Assembly: GCA_013306675.1 (NCBI GenBank)
Contig: JABLUY010000247.1
Location: 1 to 54,757, forward strand
Direction: 5' to 3'
Source: Thraustochytrium sp. TN22
Lineage: Eukaryota; Sar; Bigyra; Thraustochytrida; Thraustochytriidae
Length of the DNA stretch: 54,757 nucleotides
The notes under the pieces are model-generated. The model made no database searches, had not been told where the DNA came from, and saw only the letters and a list, made by a program, of their open reading frames with translations. The first letter of the stretch is position 1, and each line of letters starts with the position of its first letter. Position numbers and translations under genes: made by a program. Shown piece after piece: positions 1-11,702 of the stretch.

Positions 1-543
1 CGCGGCAGCGCGGCGGCGCCGGGGATCGAGGATCGAATCCACTCCGCTCGCCTCGGTCCGCGTGCGAGGGAGCTTCCCGCGCGAGACGCTCGCGCCGGCA
101 GGAGGAGGGGCGAAGCGAGGCGCGGCGCGGCGGATCCCCGCGCGGCGGACGCCGCCGCTCGCACGCGCCCTCTCTGCGCTTCGCGCGCGAGGCGCGCCAG
201 GAGCGCCGCGAGCAAGAACGAGGATCCCCGGAGGGACCCTCCTAGCTCGCTCGTCGCTCGCTCCCGGCTCCGGTCTCCGCGCGCGCGGTCTCTCTTCGGC
301 ACGCAGGGCGTCGTCGGCACGGCACGGTCGCGTACGCGCGCCGCCTCCCCCCCCCCCCCCCTCTCCCCCCTCCCCCCCGCCGCGCTGCGAACGCTGCGCG
401 GCGGCAGCGCCCTAGTAGGGCGGAGAGAGGCAGGCAGGAGAGCGAGCACCTCGTGCTCGTGCTTGTGCTCGAGCTCAGGGCGGAGCGCGACGTGCGGGTC
501 CGCCCACAGCGCCGGGCGCGCGGCGAAGCGCGCCGTGGCGGCG
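1..543. promoter_or_regulatory. GC-rich 5' flank of the ANK-PARP gene
   Basis: No gene is supported here. The stretch is very GC-rich, holds a C-rich tract around 349-380 and short open frames on both strands that begin at non-ATG codons and look like composition artefacts. It probably holds the promoter and 5' UTR of the gene starting at 544. No TATA-like element was recognised. Confidence 0.4.
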
Positions 544-670
544 ATGAGCAAGCTGGCGTCGCGCGCCGCCGTGGCACAGTCTACGGCGCGGTCGGCGCAG
601 GAGGCGCCCGTGCAGGACGAGACCTCCGTCACGAGCGGCGTCGCCGCGGACAAGCCCGCAGCGACGCACG

Positions 671-735
<65 letters not shown>

Positions 736-863
736 GGGGACGGCGACGGGGTCGAGCTCATGGACCTGGATGCAAGCGCCGAATGCGGCGAGGACGGGAG
801 CAGCGCATCGACGGCTGACGGAGGCGTGAAGACGCCTCGCCGCAGCATGCGCATCCAGAGTAA

Positions 864-911
<48 letters not shown>

Positions 912-3900
912 TTGCACCAATGGCGGCAGGAACAGCAGGATCGGTAGATCGGGCAAATGGAGAAAGGTAGCGAGCGCGCTGCGGCAGCGTTCCAGGTCCT
1001 CGCCCCGCGAGGATCCACACGAGGCGGGCTCAGAGCACGTTGCGAAGCGCGCCAAGACGGAGTCGTCAGTGCTGACCCGTAGCGCCAAGCGCAAGCTGCA
1101 GGAGGCCCGCGCGGACCTGGGCGCGCAGGAAGAGGAGGAGGAGGAGGAGAAGGAGGCCGCCAACTTGCCCCCCCCCTGAGCGCAAGACCGTGAGCACTGC
1201 GCTTTACGAAACGGGAGAGATCATCGCGGTGCGCGCCGCCGACGATGCGGCCTTCGACATCGCGATGGTGCTCTGTGAGGTGGCGGAGCCGTGCGAGCTG
1301 AGCAAGGCGGCCGAACAGGAACAACTGGTCGAGGTGAGGCGCCTGACGGTGAACCCGATCGCGCTGCGGTCGCAGCATGAGGGTGAGGAGGGCCGGCAGC
1401 GCGTGTGCGCGAAGCTGGCGGCCTTGGACGTGGCGCCCATTGTGCGCGTGCCTGTTGTTGACGTGCTGGCGCCACTGCTCGTGGAACTCCGCGAGGGCAC
1501 GGACGGTCCGGAGGCCAGTTTCTGTCGCTCTGTGGTGGAGACGCTGCGGCAGAAGCTTGCGCCGACGGCGGCCGCGCCGCGCACCTACTTGGGCGACGTG
1601 GAGCGCGCGAGCAAAGAAGTGGTGACGAGCGTACTGGCCAATGACAAGTCCGCGCTCGAGGCGCTCTACGAAGAGCACGAGGCCATTTACTCGCTGCATG
1701 CCTTGCGCTCCGTGGATCTGCCCCTGACCGCGCTCCACTACGCGGTCCTGCTGGGCCGCGACGCCGAGACTATCGTCACGCTTGCGAAGGACATGCTGGA
1801 GCGCCCGCCACGCGGGGAGATCCATAGCACCTCGCTGGAGGTCTTCAACTCGAGCCTGTCAAAGGCGTCGACAAGCGGGGATGCCTCTTCGCAGGACGAC
1901 GACACAGGCATGGGGAATTCGGGTCGCAGAGGCCGGAGTCGGCTCCAGAGGATGCGGCGCATGACGCGACGCACCAGCACGGACGACTCAGGCAACTCTG
2001 CTCAGGGCGCGCCGTCGAGCGCCGCGCGCGCCAAGGCGCGCAGCGAGGCAGACTCTCTGCTCCTGGACACCCAGGCGTCCAACACGAACAAGTTCGCGAG
2101 CTTCGAAATGCGAAAGGACCCGCGCGAGGTGCTCTTTGGCATGAGTTCGCTTGGCCCGCTGGATATCTTCGCCCATTTCGACAGCATTCCGCAAAGCTCG
2201 TGGGAAGCGCTCGCCTTGGCGGGCGTCTCGCTGGACGCGGAGCTGGAGCTTGACCGCCTCATTCGTTGGGGGCATGCCGGTGAGGCGCGAGCCCACCTCG
2301 AGGACCTCGGCGAGTCCGTCGGCTTCACGCAGCACCACCAGCTCGCGGCGGGCTTGGATCTCGGCACAAAGCAGGATGTCGCCGCGGCCGGCGCGGGCAG
2401 CCCCCTCGCGAGCCGCACGCGGACGCCGCTCCGACAGACGCCCGTCCATGTGGCGGCGGCGCTGCAGCACGACCTGGAGGCACTTCGATCCGTCCTGGAC
2501 CTGGCGCAGCGCGGCTTGAGCGCCTTGGACGGCGAGCATGCGAACCTGGTGCACTACGGCGCGGTGAACGCTAGCGAAGCGGCCTTCCGCGTGGTGCTGG
2601 AAAGCGCGCGCGCCGGGGCGCGCGCACGCGGTCTCCTGACCGCAGTCGACACGAAGGGCCGCTCGCCGCTCCTCTGCGCCGCCATGGCGGCGCGCCCGGG
2701 CAACGTGCGCGCTCTTCTTGCGATGCTTCCGACGCAACAGCTGCGCGAGGACGCTCTCGAGAGCGCGGACCACGGTGGCTTTGCTCCCCTGCATCAGGCC
2801 GTGCTCACGCAGCGAAGCCCGGTGCGCAAGGTGGAGACCGCGTCGGCGCTGCTTGACGCCGGGGCCGACCCAAACCTGCGCGTGCCGGACACTCTGGAGA
2901 CGGCGCTGCACCTGGCGGCCCAGGTGGGCGACCTGGAGTGCGCGCGCCTTCTCGTAATGTACGGGGCCACCGTAAACGCGACGGACCACGCGGGTCGCAC
3001 GCCGCTCATGTATGCCTGCATGAACGGCCACGCGGAAGTTGCTACCTGGCTGGCGCGCCGCGCCGGAGCGGACACGGGCACCGGCGACCTCGCGGGCAAC
3101 ACGCCGCTCCACTACGCCGCCGCATACGGGTGGGACTGCGTGGCCGGCGGGCTGCTGTGTCTGGGCGTTGCCGTGGACCCGCGCAATCACTGGGGCCTGA
3201 CCCCGCTGGGCGCCGCTCTGCACAAGGGCCACAACCAGGTTGGCGCGCTCTTTTTGCCCGTCACTGGCATTGACGTGTCGGTGCGCAACGAGAAGAAGCA
3301 GACGCTCGTGCACCGCCTCGTGAAGACGTACATGAGCACCCTCAAGGGCCTCGACGCGCGCCAGGCCAGGGACGGCGCCGCCGAGCCGGAAGCCGAGGCG
3401 CAGGGCCAGGAGGACCGCCGCCTGCCGGACGCCCCCTGGCCGCTGGAGCTTCTGCTGCAACGCAACGACTGGGGAGCCGACGATATCGACATCAAGGGCG
3501 AAAGCACCCTGCACGTCGTGGCACGCGCTGTGGTGAGCTCAGCGCAAGGCAAGGCCCAAATCCTGGAGCTGGCGCGTCGCCTCATCGCGCATGGCGTCCC
3601 CGTGGATACAGCGAACGCGGCCCGCCTGCGGCCGCTGGACTTGGCAGCCAAGGCTGGCCATGCCGACCTGGTGCGCTTGCTCCTGGAGAGCGGCGCCACG
3701 ACAGAGGAGGAGTCAAGTGGTCCAAAGAACGATGGCACCTTTTGGCACTACCTTTTGCATCACAGCCCGCCCGACGCCAACACGCTCCAGGTTCTGCGCG
3801 TTGTGGAAGAGCTCAAGCCCGGGTCGCTTCAGGCCAATGCGGCCGTGCGCCACCGTAAAACCGGCTACACGGTCGCTCTGCAGGCGGCCGTGACTGTGGA

Positions 3901-4514
3901 CACGACGTACGCGAGTCTAGGGGCTAGCAACTCGCCTCCGCACACGTTCGAGGAGCTTCTGGAGGTGCTTTTCTTCGTCTTCGAGCGCTGCGCGCACACG
4001 CTGACAATGTGCACGGAGTGGGTTTGCGAGGAGACGATGACGAGCAACTTCTACGGAGCGAACGTGCTGCACGTGCTCGCGCCCGTTCTTTCCTCCGCGC
4101 ACATGGAGCGCGTCTTGCACAAGCTCACGAAGCTCCTCAGCGAGCCGCAGCGGCGTAGTCTGGGCAGTAAGCGCGCGCACGTACTCGCAGCGACGCCGCT
4201 GCACCTCTCGCTGATCTCGGACCAGGTGCGCGCCTCTCGGCGTACTCCGACTGCGGCGCGCGGCCCCGAGGCCGCCGCGGGCATTGCACGCGTCATCGGC
4301 CTGCTTGTGCGTGAGTTTGGCGCCAAGCTCGAGGATCTTGAGCCTGGCCACGTGACGGCATATTCGGAGCGCGGGCGCCAGCACTGGTCTGACACGCAGG
4401 CAGAACGCCAAGCGGTCCTGGACGCGCTCAAGGTCGGCCTCAAGCACGCGCCGCAGTTTGACTCGATCCACAACGCCGGGCAGTACCGCTTGCGCAGCCG
4501 CAGGAACAGCAGCG

Positions 4515-4548
<34 letters not shown>

Positions 4549-7500
4549 CAGCAGCAGTAGCAGCGAGAGCTCTGGCGACAGCGACGATGACAACAGTGGC
4601 GACGGAGACGGCGCCAAGAAGAAGGCGCTTCGGGGCGCCAAACCCCCGCGCTTTGACCCGTCACGCATCGGGGACGCGGAAAAGGTGGATTGGCTGCGGC
4701 ATGAGGGCAAGGAATGGGCGCAAAAGGGCTGCTTCATCTCGCAGTGGGCGCTCTGGGTGAGCGGCGACGAGGTGACCGATGAGATGGCTGTCTCGCTACT
4801 CTCGCTCCTGCATGAGGATCTGGGGCTCTCCCTCTTGCCGCCCCGGCCCGAGGAAGAGCCGTCCATGCTTATCCTGGCTGCGTCTCGCGGCCTGGCCAAG
4901 ACGTGCGCCTTCCTACTGGACAAGGAGCCAAGCCTGCTGCGGCTGGTCACGCCGCGCTCGCTCAAGTCGGCACTCTGCGTTGCCGCGGAGCTCGAGAACC
5001 CGGCCACGCTCGAGGCGCTCCTCTGCGCGCCGGGCGCCGCGGACATGGTCAACGTGAAGGATGCGGGCGGCGTGACACCGCTGCATTGCGCCGTGGCGGT
5101 ATGCTCTTCCATGTCGGCCATGACCATGACGCCGCAGGTGGAGGCTTTGCTGGCGGCCGGTGCGGACGTGAATGCCGCGGACGAGAACGGGTGGACCCCG
5201 CTCTTTGAGATCTTTTTGGAGGGCCTCGACCGAAACTCACTCCTGGACAAAGCCGTGTTCTTCCCCAAGGACGTGAGCTGGACTCCGAACCGCACCGCGC
5301 TTGAGGTGCTGCGCGACCGTGTCGACCCCCTCGTCCATCCCTTTGGACGAAAGGCGCTGGGCGAAAACGGCGCCGCCAGCGCCGTCAACAGGAGCGGCGG
5401 AATCGGCACCGGCACCGCCATGCGCTTTGGTGCAGGCACAGCATCGCGCGTGAGGGCGGCGGCACTCCGCGCGGCGTCGCGTTGCCGTATGCCGACGAGA
5501 ACTCGAGGCTTGGCGCATGGTGCCAGCAGCGGCTTGCGCGATGGTGATGGGAAGCGCGACCAGGCTACATGGGACCCGGCTGTCCTGGTGCACGCGCTCC
5601 TGGAGAGGTCCCAGGACGCAATGCATGCGGACAGCTGCGGGCGGACGCTCCTGCACTTTGCGGCGCTGCGCAATGCACCAGTTTCGGCGCTGGAGCTCAT
5701 GCGGTGCGACGTGCCGCTCGATGCGGCCGACAACTGGGGCAATACGCCGCTGGGCGTGGCCATGCTGTGCGACTCCCCCACGTTTGCCTCTTTCGCTCTC
5801 GCCGCGGCGCATCCCGCGGAGGCGCAGCGCGCAGCGCTACAGCCCGCGCGCTCGCAGGTGGAAGCAAACGCCGGAGACGCGGATGCCTCTTCCGCGCGCG
5901 GCGAGGCAGCGGGGGGCGACCAGACCGTGGAGGATGTCTCTCTGCTGGCCCTGGCCCTTCGCGCCAAGAACGAGGGGCTCGCCTTCCAGGTGTCGCGCCT
6001 GCTGCCGCCGGACTATGCGCTGCGCGACGCTTTGCGCGAGGACGCCTTTTCGCTCGCGCAGCATGTGCTGGCCTCGTGCTCCGAGAAGCACTTGCAGAGC
6101 GTGGACGCGGCGACCGGTCAGAACTTGCTGCACGAGCTCGCGCTCGTGAAAGAGTTCCCTAGCGAGGACTGGCCACTCGCTGTGGCCGAGAAGCTGCTTG
6201 CGGGCGGTGTGGACCCGGCAGCGGTCGCAAGCGGGGACGGACGGTCGCCAATCGAGATTGCGGCACGGCGGTGCCATGCCAAGCTCTTCGACCGGCTCAT
6301 CGTGGACCCGCGCACGCACATGCTGACACGCGAGATCCTGGCGGGCTTTTTCCGGTCGCCGGAGCGCCTTGGCACGGGCGGCGAGCCGGTGTGGGAGCTC
6401 GTGGACCTCTTCTTCACGGAACGGCGGCGCGACGAGCTGCAGGAGTTTCTTTCGTCTGACTTTATGGTGCGCGAGCTTTGCGCGCGGACCGGTCGCATGC
6501 AACGCATGGCTCTGCCCCTGCTCGGCGCCTCCGTGGGATCCTTCGCAAACTGCGAGTCGATCCATCTCGACCACCTCATGCCCTCGCTTGCCAAGGCGGA
6601 GCGCGAGCGCGAGCAAGCGGCTCTGTGGGCCGGGACGGAGCATGGTCCGTCGCAGAGCGATGCCAATGACGAGGAGGATACCACGCGCGAGCTGCGGACG
6701 ACGGCGCTCTGTCAGGCCGTGAAGAGTCACAGCCTGGACGTGGTCTCGACCGTGCTGGAGTGGGGCGCTGACCCAGAGCGCTGCGACGGCGACGGCCTGG
6801 CGCCCTTGCACCACGCGGTGCTGAGTGGCGATATGGCCGTGACGCGTGTTCTTCTGTGGCGCGGCGCTGACGTCAACGTGCGTACGTCGGACGAGGATCG
6901 ACTGACGCCGCTCATGCTTGCCGTGCTGAAGATGAACGGCGAGCTTGTGGAACTGCTGCTGCGCTTTGGCGCGGACTCGACGCTGCGATGCGCGCGCTAT
7001 GGGCGCAACGCTCTGCACTACGCGCTCATGCTGAACCTGAGCGACGTGGCTGTGACCATGATGGACTGGACGCTCCCTCAGGCACGTTCGGGTATGCTCT
7101 CCGTGCGCTGCGCGGGTGACGTGGGGCGCGCTCTCGCGAGCGAGCCCGCCACCTATGCGGTGCGCGTTGGCCGAGACATGGAATGGGTCTTGGCTCGGCC
7201 GTACAAGCCCGAGACCGGGCCTTCGACCTTTGTCGTGGAGCTCGAGCAGAAGGCTGCGTGGAAGTTTCCGAGCGTGCCAGAAGCGAGCGAAGCAGGATCT
7301 TGGAGCGAGGAGGATCGCATTTACGCCGCGCTCGCCTCGTTCGGCGTCGAGCGCTTCACTCCGAAGATTCTGCCGCTTCTGCCCCGGGGCATTAGCGGCC
7401 TGCAAAAGGGGCACCGCAGGTTAACGCATGCGGACTTGCGTTCCGTTGGCATTAACCTGTTCTCGGACCGCGACACAGTGATTCATGCTCTAGCCGCCAT

Positions 7501-10500
7501 TAATTCCGTGCGCACCTTGAAGACTTTGGCGCGCGGGAGCAGCGCAGCTCTCGTGCCGCGAATTCGGCTCCGGAGCTCTTTGCCATCGACCAAGGATGAC
7601 ATCCAGGCAATCAAGGACGCCCTGGAAGCATGCGGTGCAGGGCACCTCGCGGACAGTCTGGTTTCTGGTCTTGCCATCAAGACCCTTGACCAGGCGCAGG
7701 CGGAAATCTCGCACAGTGTTCTGCGCAATTTTGGCGTTACCCTGTACTCGGAGCGGTCCCGGATCGTGACCGCGCTGCACGACGCCAAGCATCGGCTCGG
7801 CCGCGGTGCTCCGTCCTCGGCGCTTTCGGCACGCTCGGCGTCTGCCTTACCGTATCGTACAAGGGCTTCGTATGTCCCGGTGCCCTACAACATGGGGATG
7901 ATCGGATGCAGTCGGCGCGGCGCGGTGCCCATTTCTGGCCGCGATGCTGCTTCGCATTGGTTCATGCGCGAGCAGCAGCGCACGGAGGCGCAAGCGAAGG
8001 CGGTGCCGACCGAGGCGCAGGAGGACACGGGGTCTATCGACTCGAGCGGCGAGGTTGTCTTCGAGGTGATCGTGCCAGCGTCCAAGGTGACCGCCATCAT
8101 CTCTGCGGGCGCGCTTGCGTCGGCCTCGAACGTCGAGCTAGATCGCATGTGGCGCGAGCACGCTGCGGAAGCTGATGGCGCTGGTTCGGCCTCGGCGATG
8201 AGCGAGCGTGACGCTTATGCTGGTCTCGACGCAGCCGTGCTCGGGCTGTCACACCGTGACCTGACGTCGAGCCTAGCTGCCGGAGACCTCGTGTTGATGC
8301 TCAACGCAGATCCGGATACGGAGCGTCCGACATGGCTTGGCGGCCGCGTGAAAGAGCGCCACCCAAATGGGCTCTATCATGTTGCGCTGGCAGGCGGCCA
8401 GCGACGCACCATGGTCCCGCGCTCGGACCTGCGCCCTCTCCGCGCCAGTGGCGAGCGTGACGCCTTGGCCGCTGACGTGGAGGCCGCACTGCGTTGGAGT
8501 GGTACGGAGGCGCCGCGCTCCGCTAGCGCATCTGCGTTGGTGAACAGCTGCGATCGCGACGGCCGCACACCGCTGGAGGTGGTCCTGCGTCCTTTGGATG
8601 AGGGCCACATGGACAACGCCACGCTCGCCATGGCCCTGCTGGACCGCGGTGCGGTGGTGACCGACGCGGCGCGTGCGTCCCTCGCAGACGTCCATCCTTC
8701 CACCGCGCTTGGCAAGCTGTTCGCACAGCGCGGTATGGGCGCCTGGTTGACACCCGTGGCAACGGAGAACGTTACCATCAACACGCCCAAGGCGAACACG
8801 GGCGAGGCCGCCTCCTCTGCCCCGTCCTATTCTCCCCCCCTTTCTTCGACCTCGGCTTCCTCGGCGTCCTCGACCTCGTCCCCGTCCCCTTCGACCTCGT
8901 CTTCGTTCTTTTTCGATGTGGATCGCGTTCGCAACGACGTCCAGGAGGCGCTTCTTGGGGTTGACGCGTCGGCGTCGGGAGGGCGCTCCGCGACGCCCTT
9001 GGCGAAGAAGAAGCCTCCGCCCGTGCTGGCCGTGAGCGACCTGGCGAGCACGGCGACCGTACAAGTCATTGAAGACCCTCTTCCGTCCGCCGTCGCGGGC
9101 CCGGTACCTGTTGACGCGGCCCCCGTGTACCTGGACGCCTACCTGCTGCGCGTGGGTATCTCGGGGCGCAAGACCAACGTGACGACCATTACCAGCAACT
9201 TTTGCTTCCTGCAAGTGGTGGAGGAGCCGATCAACCAGATCTTTGTGCTTCTGGTCCACTCCGGCCGCGTCGGGGCTCGAGGTCATGTGGAGAAGCTCCC
9301 CTTCCATACCGCGGAGGAGGCGGCCAAGGAGTTCCGCAAGCAGTTCGCCAACCGTACCGGCTGCGAATGGGGTTCTCCCGACGCGGAAAAGCGCAACGAA
9401 GGCAAGCATCGCTTGCTCTTCACGCTGGAGCGCGAGCCTGCCGAGCACGATGTCGACCCAAGCACGGACACGAGCACGAGCCGCCATAGCCACAGGCGTA
9501 TTCTTCAAGCGTATCGACGTCCTCCGGCGCCTCCTACGGGAGGCGTGCGTCCCCCGGGAGGCGTTCCCAGCCATGTGTCGAGTGCGTCGAGGGCGCGGCA
9601 GATGGCGCGAGCAATGCGAGCGCGGAGAGGAGCGCTTGCGATGCGAGCGCAAGCGATGAGACCGCAAGCAGGCAGGTCCTCGCTGTCCTCAAGGCGGGAG
9701 ACCTACTTTTCTGACGAGATGCTCGCTCGTCGCACGCTGTCGCTTCCGGCGCCAACGCGGCGCATGGTCCTGAGCGTGACCAAGGCCGTGCGCCATGAAA
9801 ACATCCCCAGCTCGGTTGGATCGGAGGCGACTCCACTGGGCAAGCCAACCCTCAAGGCGCTCTTGGGCGCCGAGGAAGTGCTGGAGCGCTGTAGGGCCGC
9901 CTTTGCGCGGCAGTCAGCCTTGGTAGATTCCGTCGAAGAGACGGGTGCCGGTGTGCCGTTGGTGCCTGGTATGTCCCCGCCTTTGCAAGTGGCGGGCGCC
10001 AAGTCAGGTCTGACGCTCGGCAAGCCTAGTCGGCAGGCGCAGACGCAGGCGCAGCAGCAGCAGCAGACGCAGCAGACGCAGACGATGCAGACGCAGACGC
10101 AGCAGCAGACGCAGCAGCAGACGCAGCAGCAGGCTCAGCGGGATGCTGCCCTGGCCGAATTGCAACAGGAGCTGTTGGCGCTGACGTGCGAGTTCTACGA
10201 GCTAGTTCCGTCGGCGCACGTCCAGGCGGCATTCCAGAGCGAGGAGGACAGTAGCTTCGAGGACGCGGTGATGCTGGTGGAGGAACTCAAAACGCTGTCC
10301 ACGGCATCTCAGCTTATCCGCGGCGCGCAGCATTACTGCACGTCGCGGGACGCGAGCATGAATCCGCTCGAGTATTGCTACCGATCGATGCGTGTGCAGC
10401 TCACGCCCTTGGAGGCTGGCGCGCCGGAGCGGCGGCTGATGGAGCAGTTTTACGCGCAGACATCTCGGCTGTCGCGGGTGGCGGCGCGAGGCCCCATACG

Positions 10501-11395
10501 GCGGCAGCCGTCCCGTGTACCGCAGTCGGTGGTGCGCGAGGTCTTCAAGGTACATCGGCTGGACGACGGGCCGATCCCGGAGCGGCTCGGGAACCGGCGG
10601 TTGCTGTGGCACGGGACGTCGAACGCGAACATGCTTAGCGTGCTGCAGCGTGGCCTCCTGGTGCGTCCGCGCGAGGCTGCCAACATGACGGGCCAGTCGT
10701 ACGGGCCCGGCATCTACTTTACCGACGTGGCAGACAAGGCGCTTTCGTACAGCCACGGCCGGACCGACGACAACGACATCTACTTGCTGGCGTGCGAAGT
10801 GGCCCTGGGCAACTGCATGACGTTCGGCATGGACAACAACCACACTGCTTCCCGCTCGTCCTGGCAGGATGACGCAACTGTGGACAGCGTAGTGGCGTTG
10901 GGGCAGACGCGTGCCTCATCGTTTCACGTGACGCTGCCGGGGAGCAGCGTGACCGTGCCGTTCGGCGCGGCGGGCTCAACGATGCTGGGGGAGGGGGACA
11001 CCTGGGTATACCAGAATTCGTACTCGGACTCGCGTACTGTGCCCGGCATGCCAATGGACCGCGGCATCGGCATTGAGCCTTTGCCGGAGTCCGCCTTGTG
11101 CACGCTTCGCGAGGCCATGGCCGATCCTCAGACGCGGTACCCGCTGCGTATCCCGTGTCGGTGGCGCAAAGAGCGCGTCGAGCTTCTCGTTCTGAGTCCG
11201 TGCGCCACGCGCCTTGAGGTGGTGCGGCCTCGTCAGAACCAGTCGATCGGCACGTTTCGGCGGCAGCAGCGCAGCTTGCGTGCGAGTCCCCAATACTCGG
11301 AGTACGTCGTTCGCTCACCTGAGCAAGTTCGTATCCGCTACGTAGTGCAGCTTACGCAGCGCCACGCCGTGCTGGAAGCGCTCACGGCAATGTAA
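544..11395 (+). CDS. Ankyrin-SAM-WGR-PARP poly(ADP-ribose) polymerase (tankyrase/PME-5-like), one apparent frameshift
   Basis: Giant ADP-ribosyltransferase, about 3,600 residues, which would transfer ADP-ribose from NAD+ to proteins, probably in the nucleus. Numbering from 1190, order is: ankyrin blocks (about 480-840, 1290-1350, 1480-1530, 1840-1960); two SAM-like helical segments (2037-2110, 2131-2203); a Tudor-like stretch near 2365-2415; a WGR domain (2641-2737); a Q/T tract; a PARP regulatory domain (about 2985-3085, with NPLEYCYRSMRV); and the catalytic domain. The triad looks complete: His in WHGTS (codon 10610), Tyr in the GIYFTDVADKALSYS block, Glu in YSEYVV. WGR plus regulatory domain is the DNA-damage PARP arrangement; ankyrins plus WGR recall nematode PME-5. 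ATG 544 opens a frame with polyQ and polySer that stops at 1179 directly after a C9 run (1168-1176). The long frame has no ATG near 1190. Removing one C joins them as LPPPERKTVS, so this is most likely one gene with an indel or assembly error. Confidence 0.85.
676..735 (+). repeat. CAG trinucleotide repeat encoding 20 Gln
   Basis: Twenty glutamine codons (CAG with one late CAA) lie in the N-terminal part of the ANK-PARP gene. A second tract at 868-909 is a 14-unit AGC run encoding serine, and another serine AGC/AGT run lies at about 4507-4570. Such tracts often vary in length between strains. Confidence 0.9.
10036..10140 (+). repeat. CAG/ACG repeat encoding a Gln/Thr linker
   Basis: An imperfect CAG-ACG repeat encodes a Gln/Thr-rich linker between the basic region and the PARP regulatory domain of the ANK-PARP protein. 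It stays in frame across its length and has no predicted fold. Confidence 0.85.
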
Positions 11396-11600
11396 AAAGT
11401 TAAGAATTCATGCACGCTTCAAGATGGAGAGAGATTTTTGTTGTTTGGGCGTTGTGAAGAAGGAATGTCAAGAGCAGCTTACGCAGCGCCACGCCGTGCT
11501 GGAAGCGCTCACGGCAATGTAAAAAGTTAAGAATTCATGCACGCTTCAAGATGGAGAGAGATTTTTGTTGTTTGGGCGTTGTGAAGAAGGAATGTCAAGA
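11347..11600 (+). repeat. 127-bp direct tandem duplication spanning the PARP stop codon
   Basis: Copy one is 11347-11473 and copy two 11474-11600; they appear identical. The unit holds the last 16 codons and the TAA stop of the ANK-PARP gene plus about 78 bp of 3' UTR. Copy two lies after the stop and is therefore untranslated. Identity implies a recent event or an assembly artefact. Confidence 0.95.
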
Positions 11601-11702
11601 GCAAGAGGGCGGAGGCCCTGACCACATAGCCACCCGATCAATACTCTTCGTTGCAGGCAAGGGTGGTGGTGTACCAGCAGCAAAAATGCGAGAGCTTGAA
11701 TC
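11601..11702. other. Convergent intergenic gap
   Basis: This short gap after the tandem duplication separates the 3' ends of the ANK-PARP gene and the carnitine acyltransferase gene. It presumably carries the 3' processing signals of both; no defined motif is recognised. Confidence 0.4.

Noticed and set aside
4051-5967. Minus-strand open frame of 638 codons inside the ANK-PARP gene
   Set aside because: Ser/Ala/Arg-rich antisense shadow of ankyrin-coding sequence.
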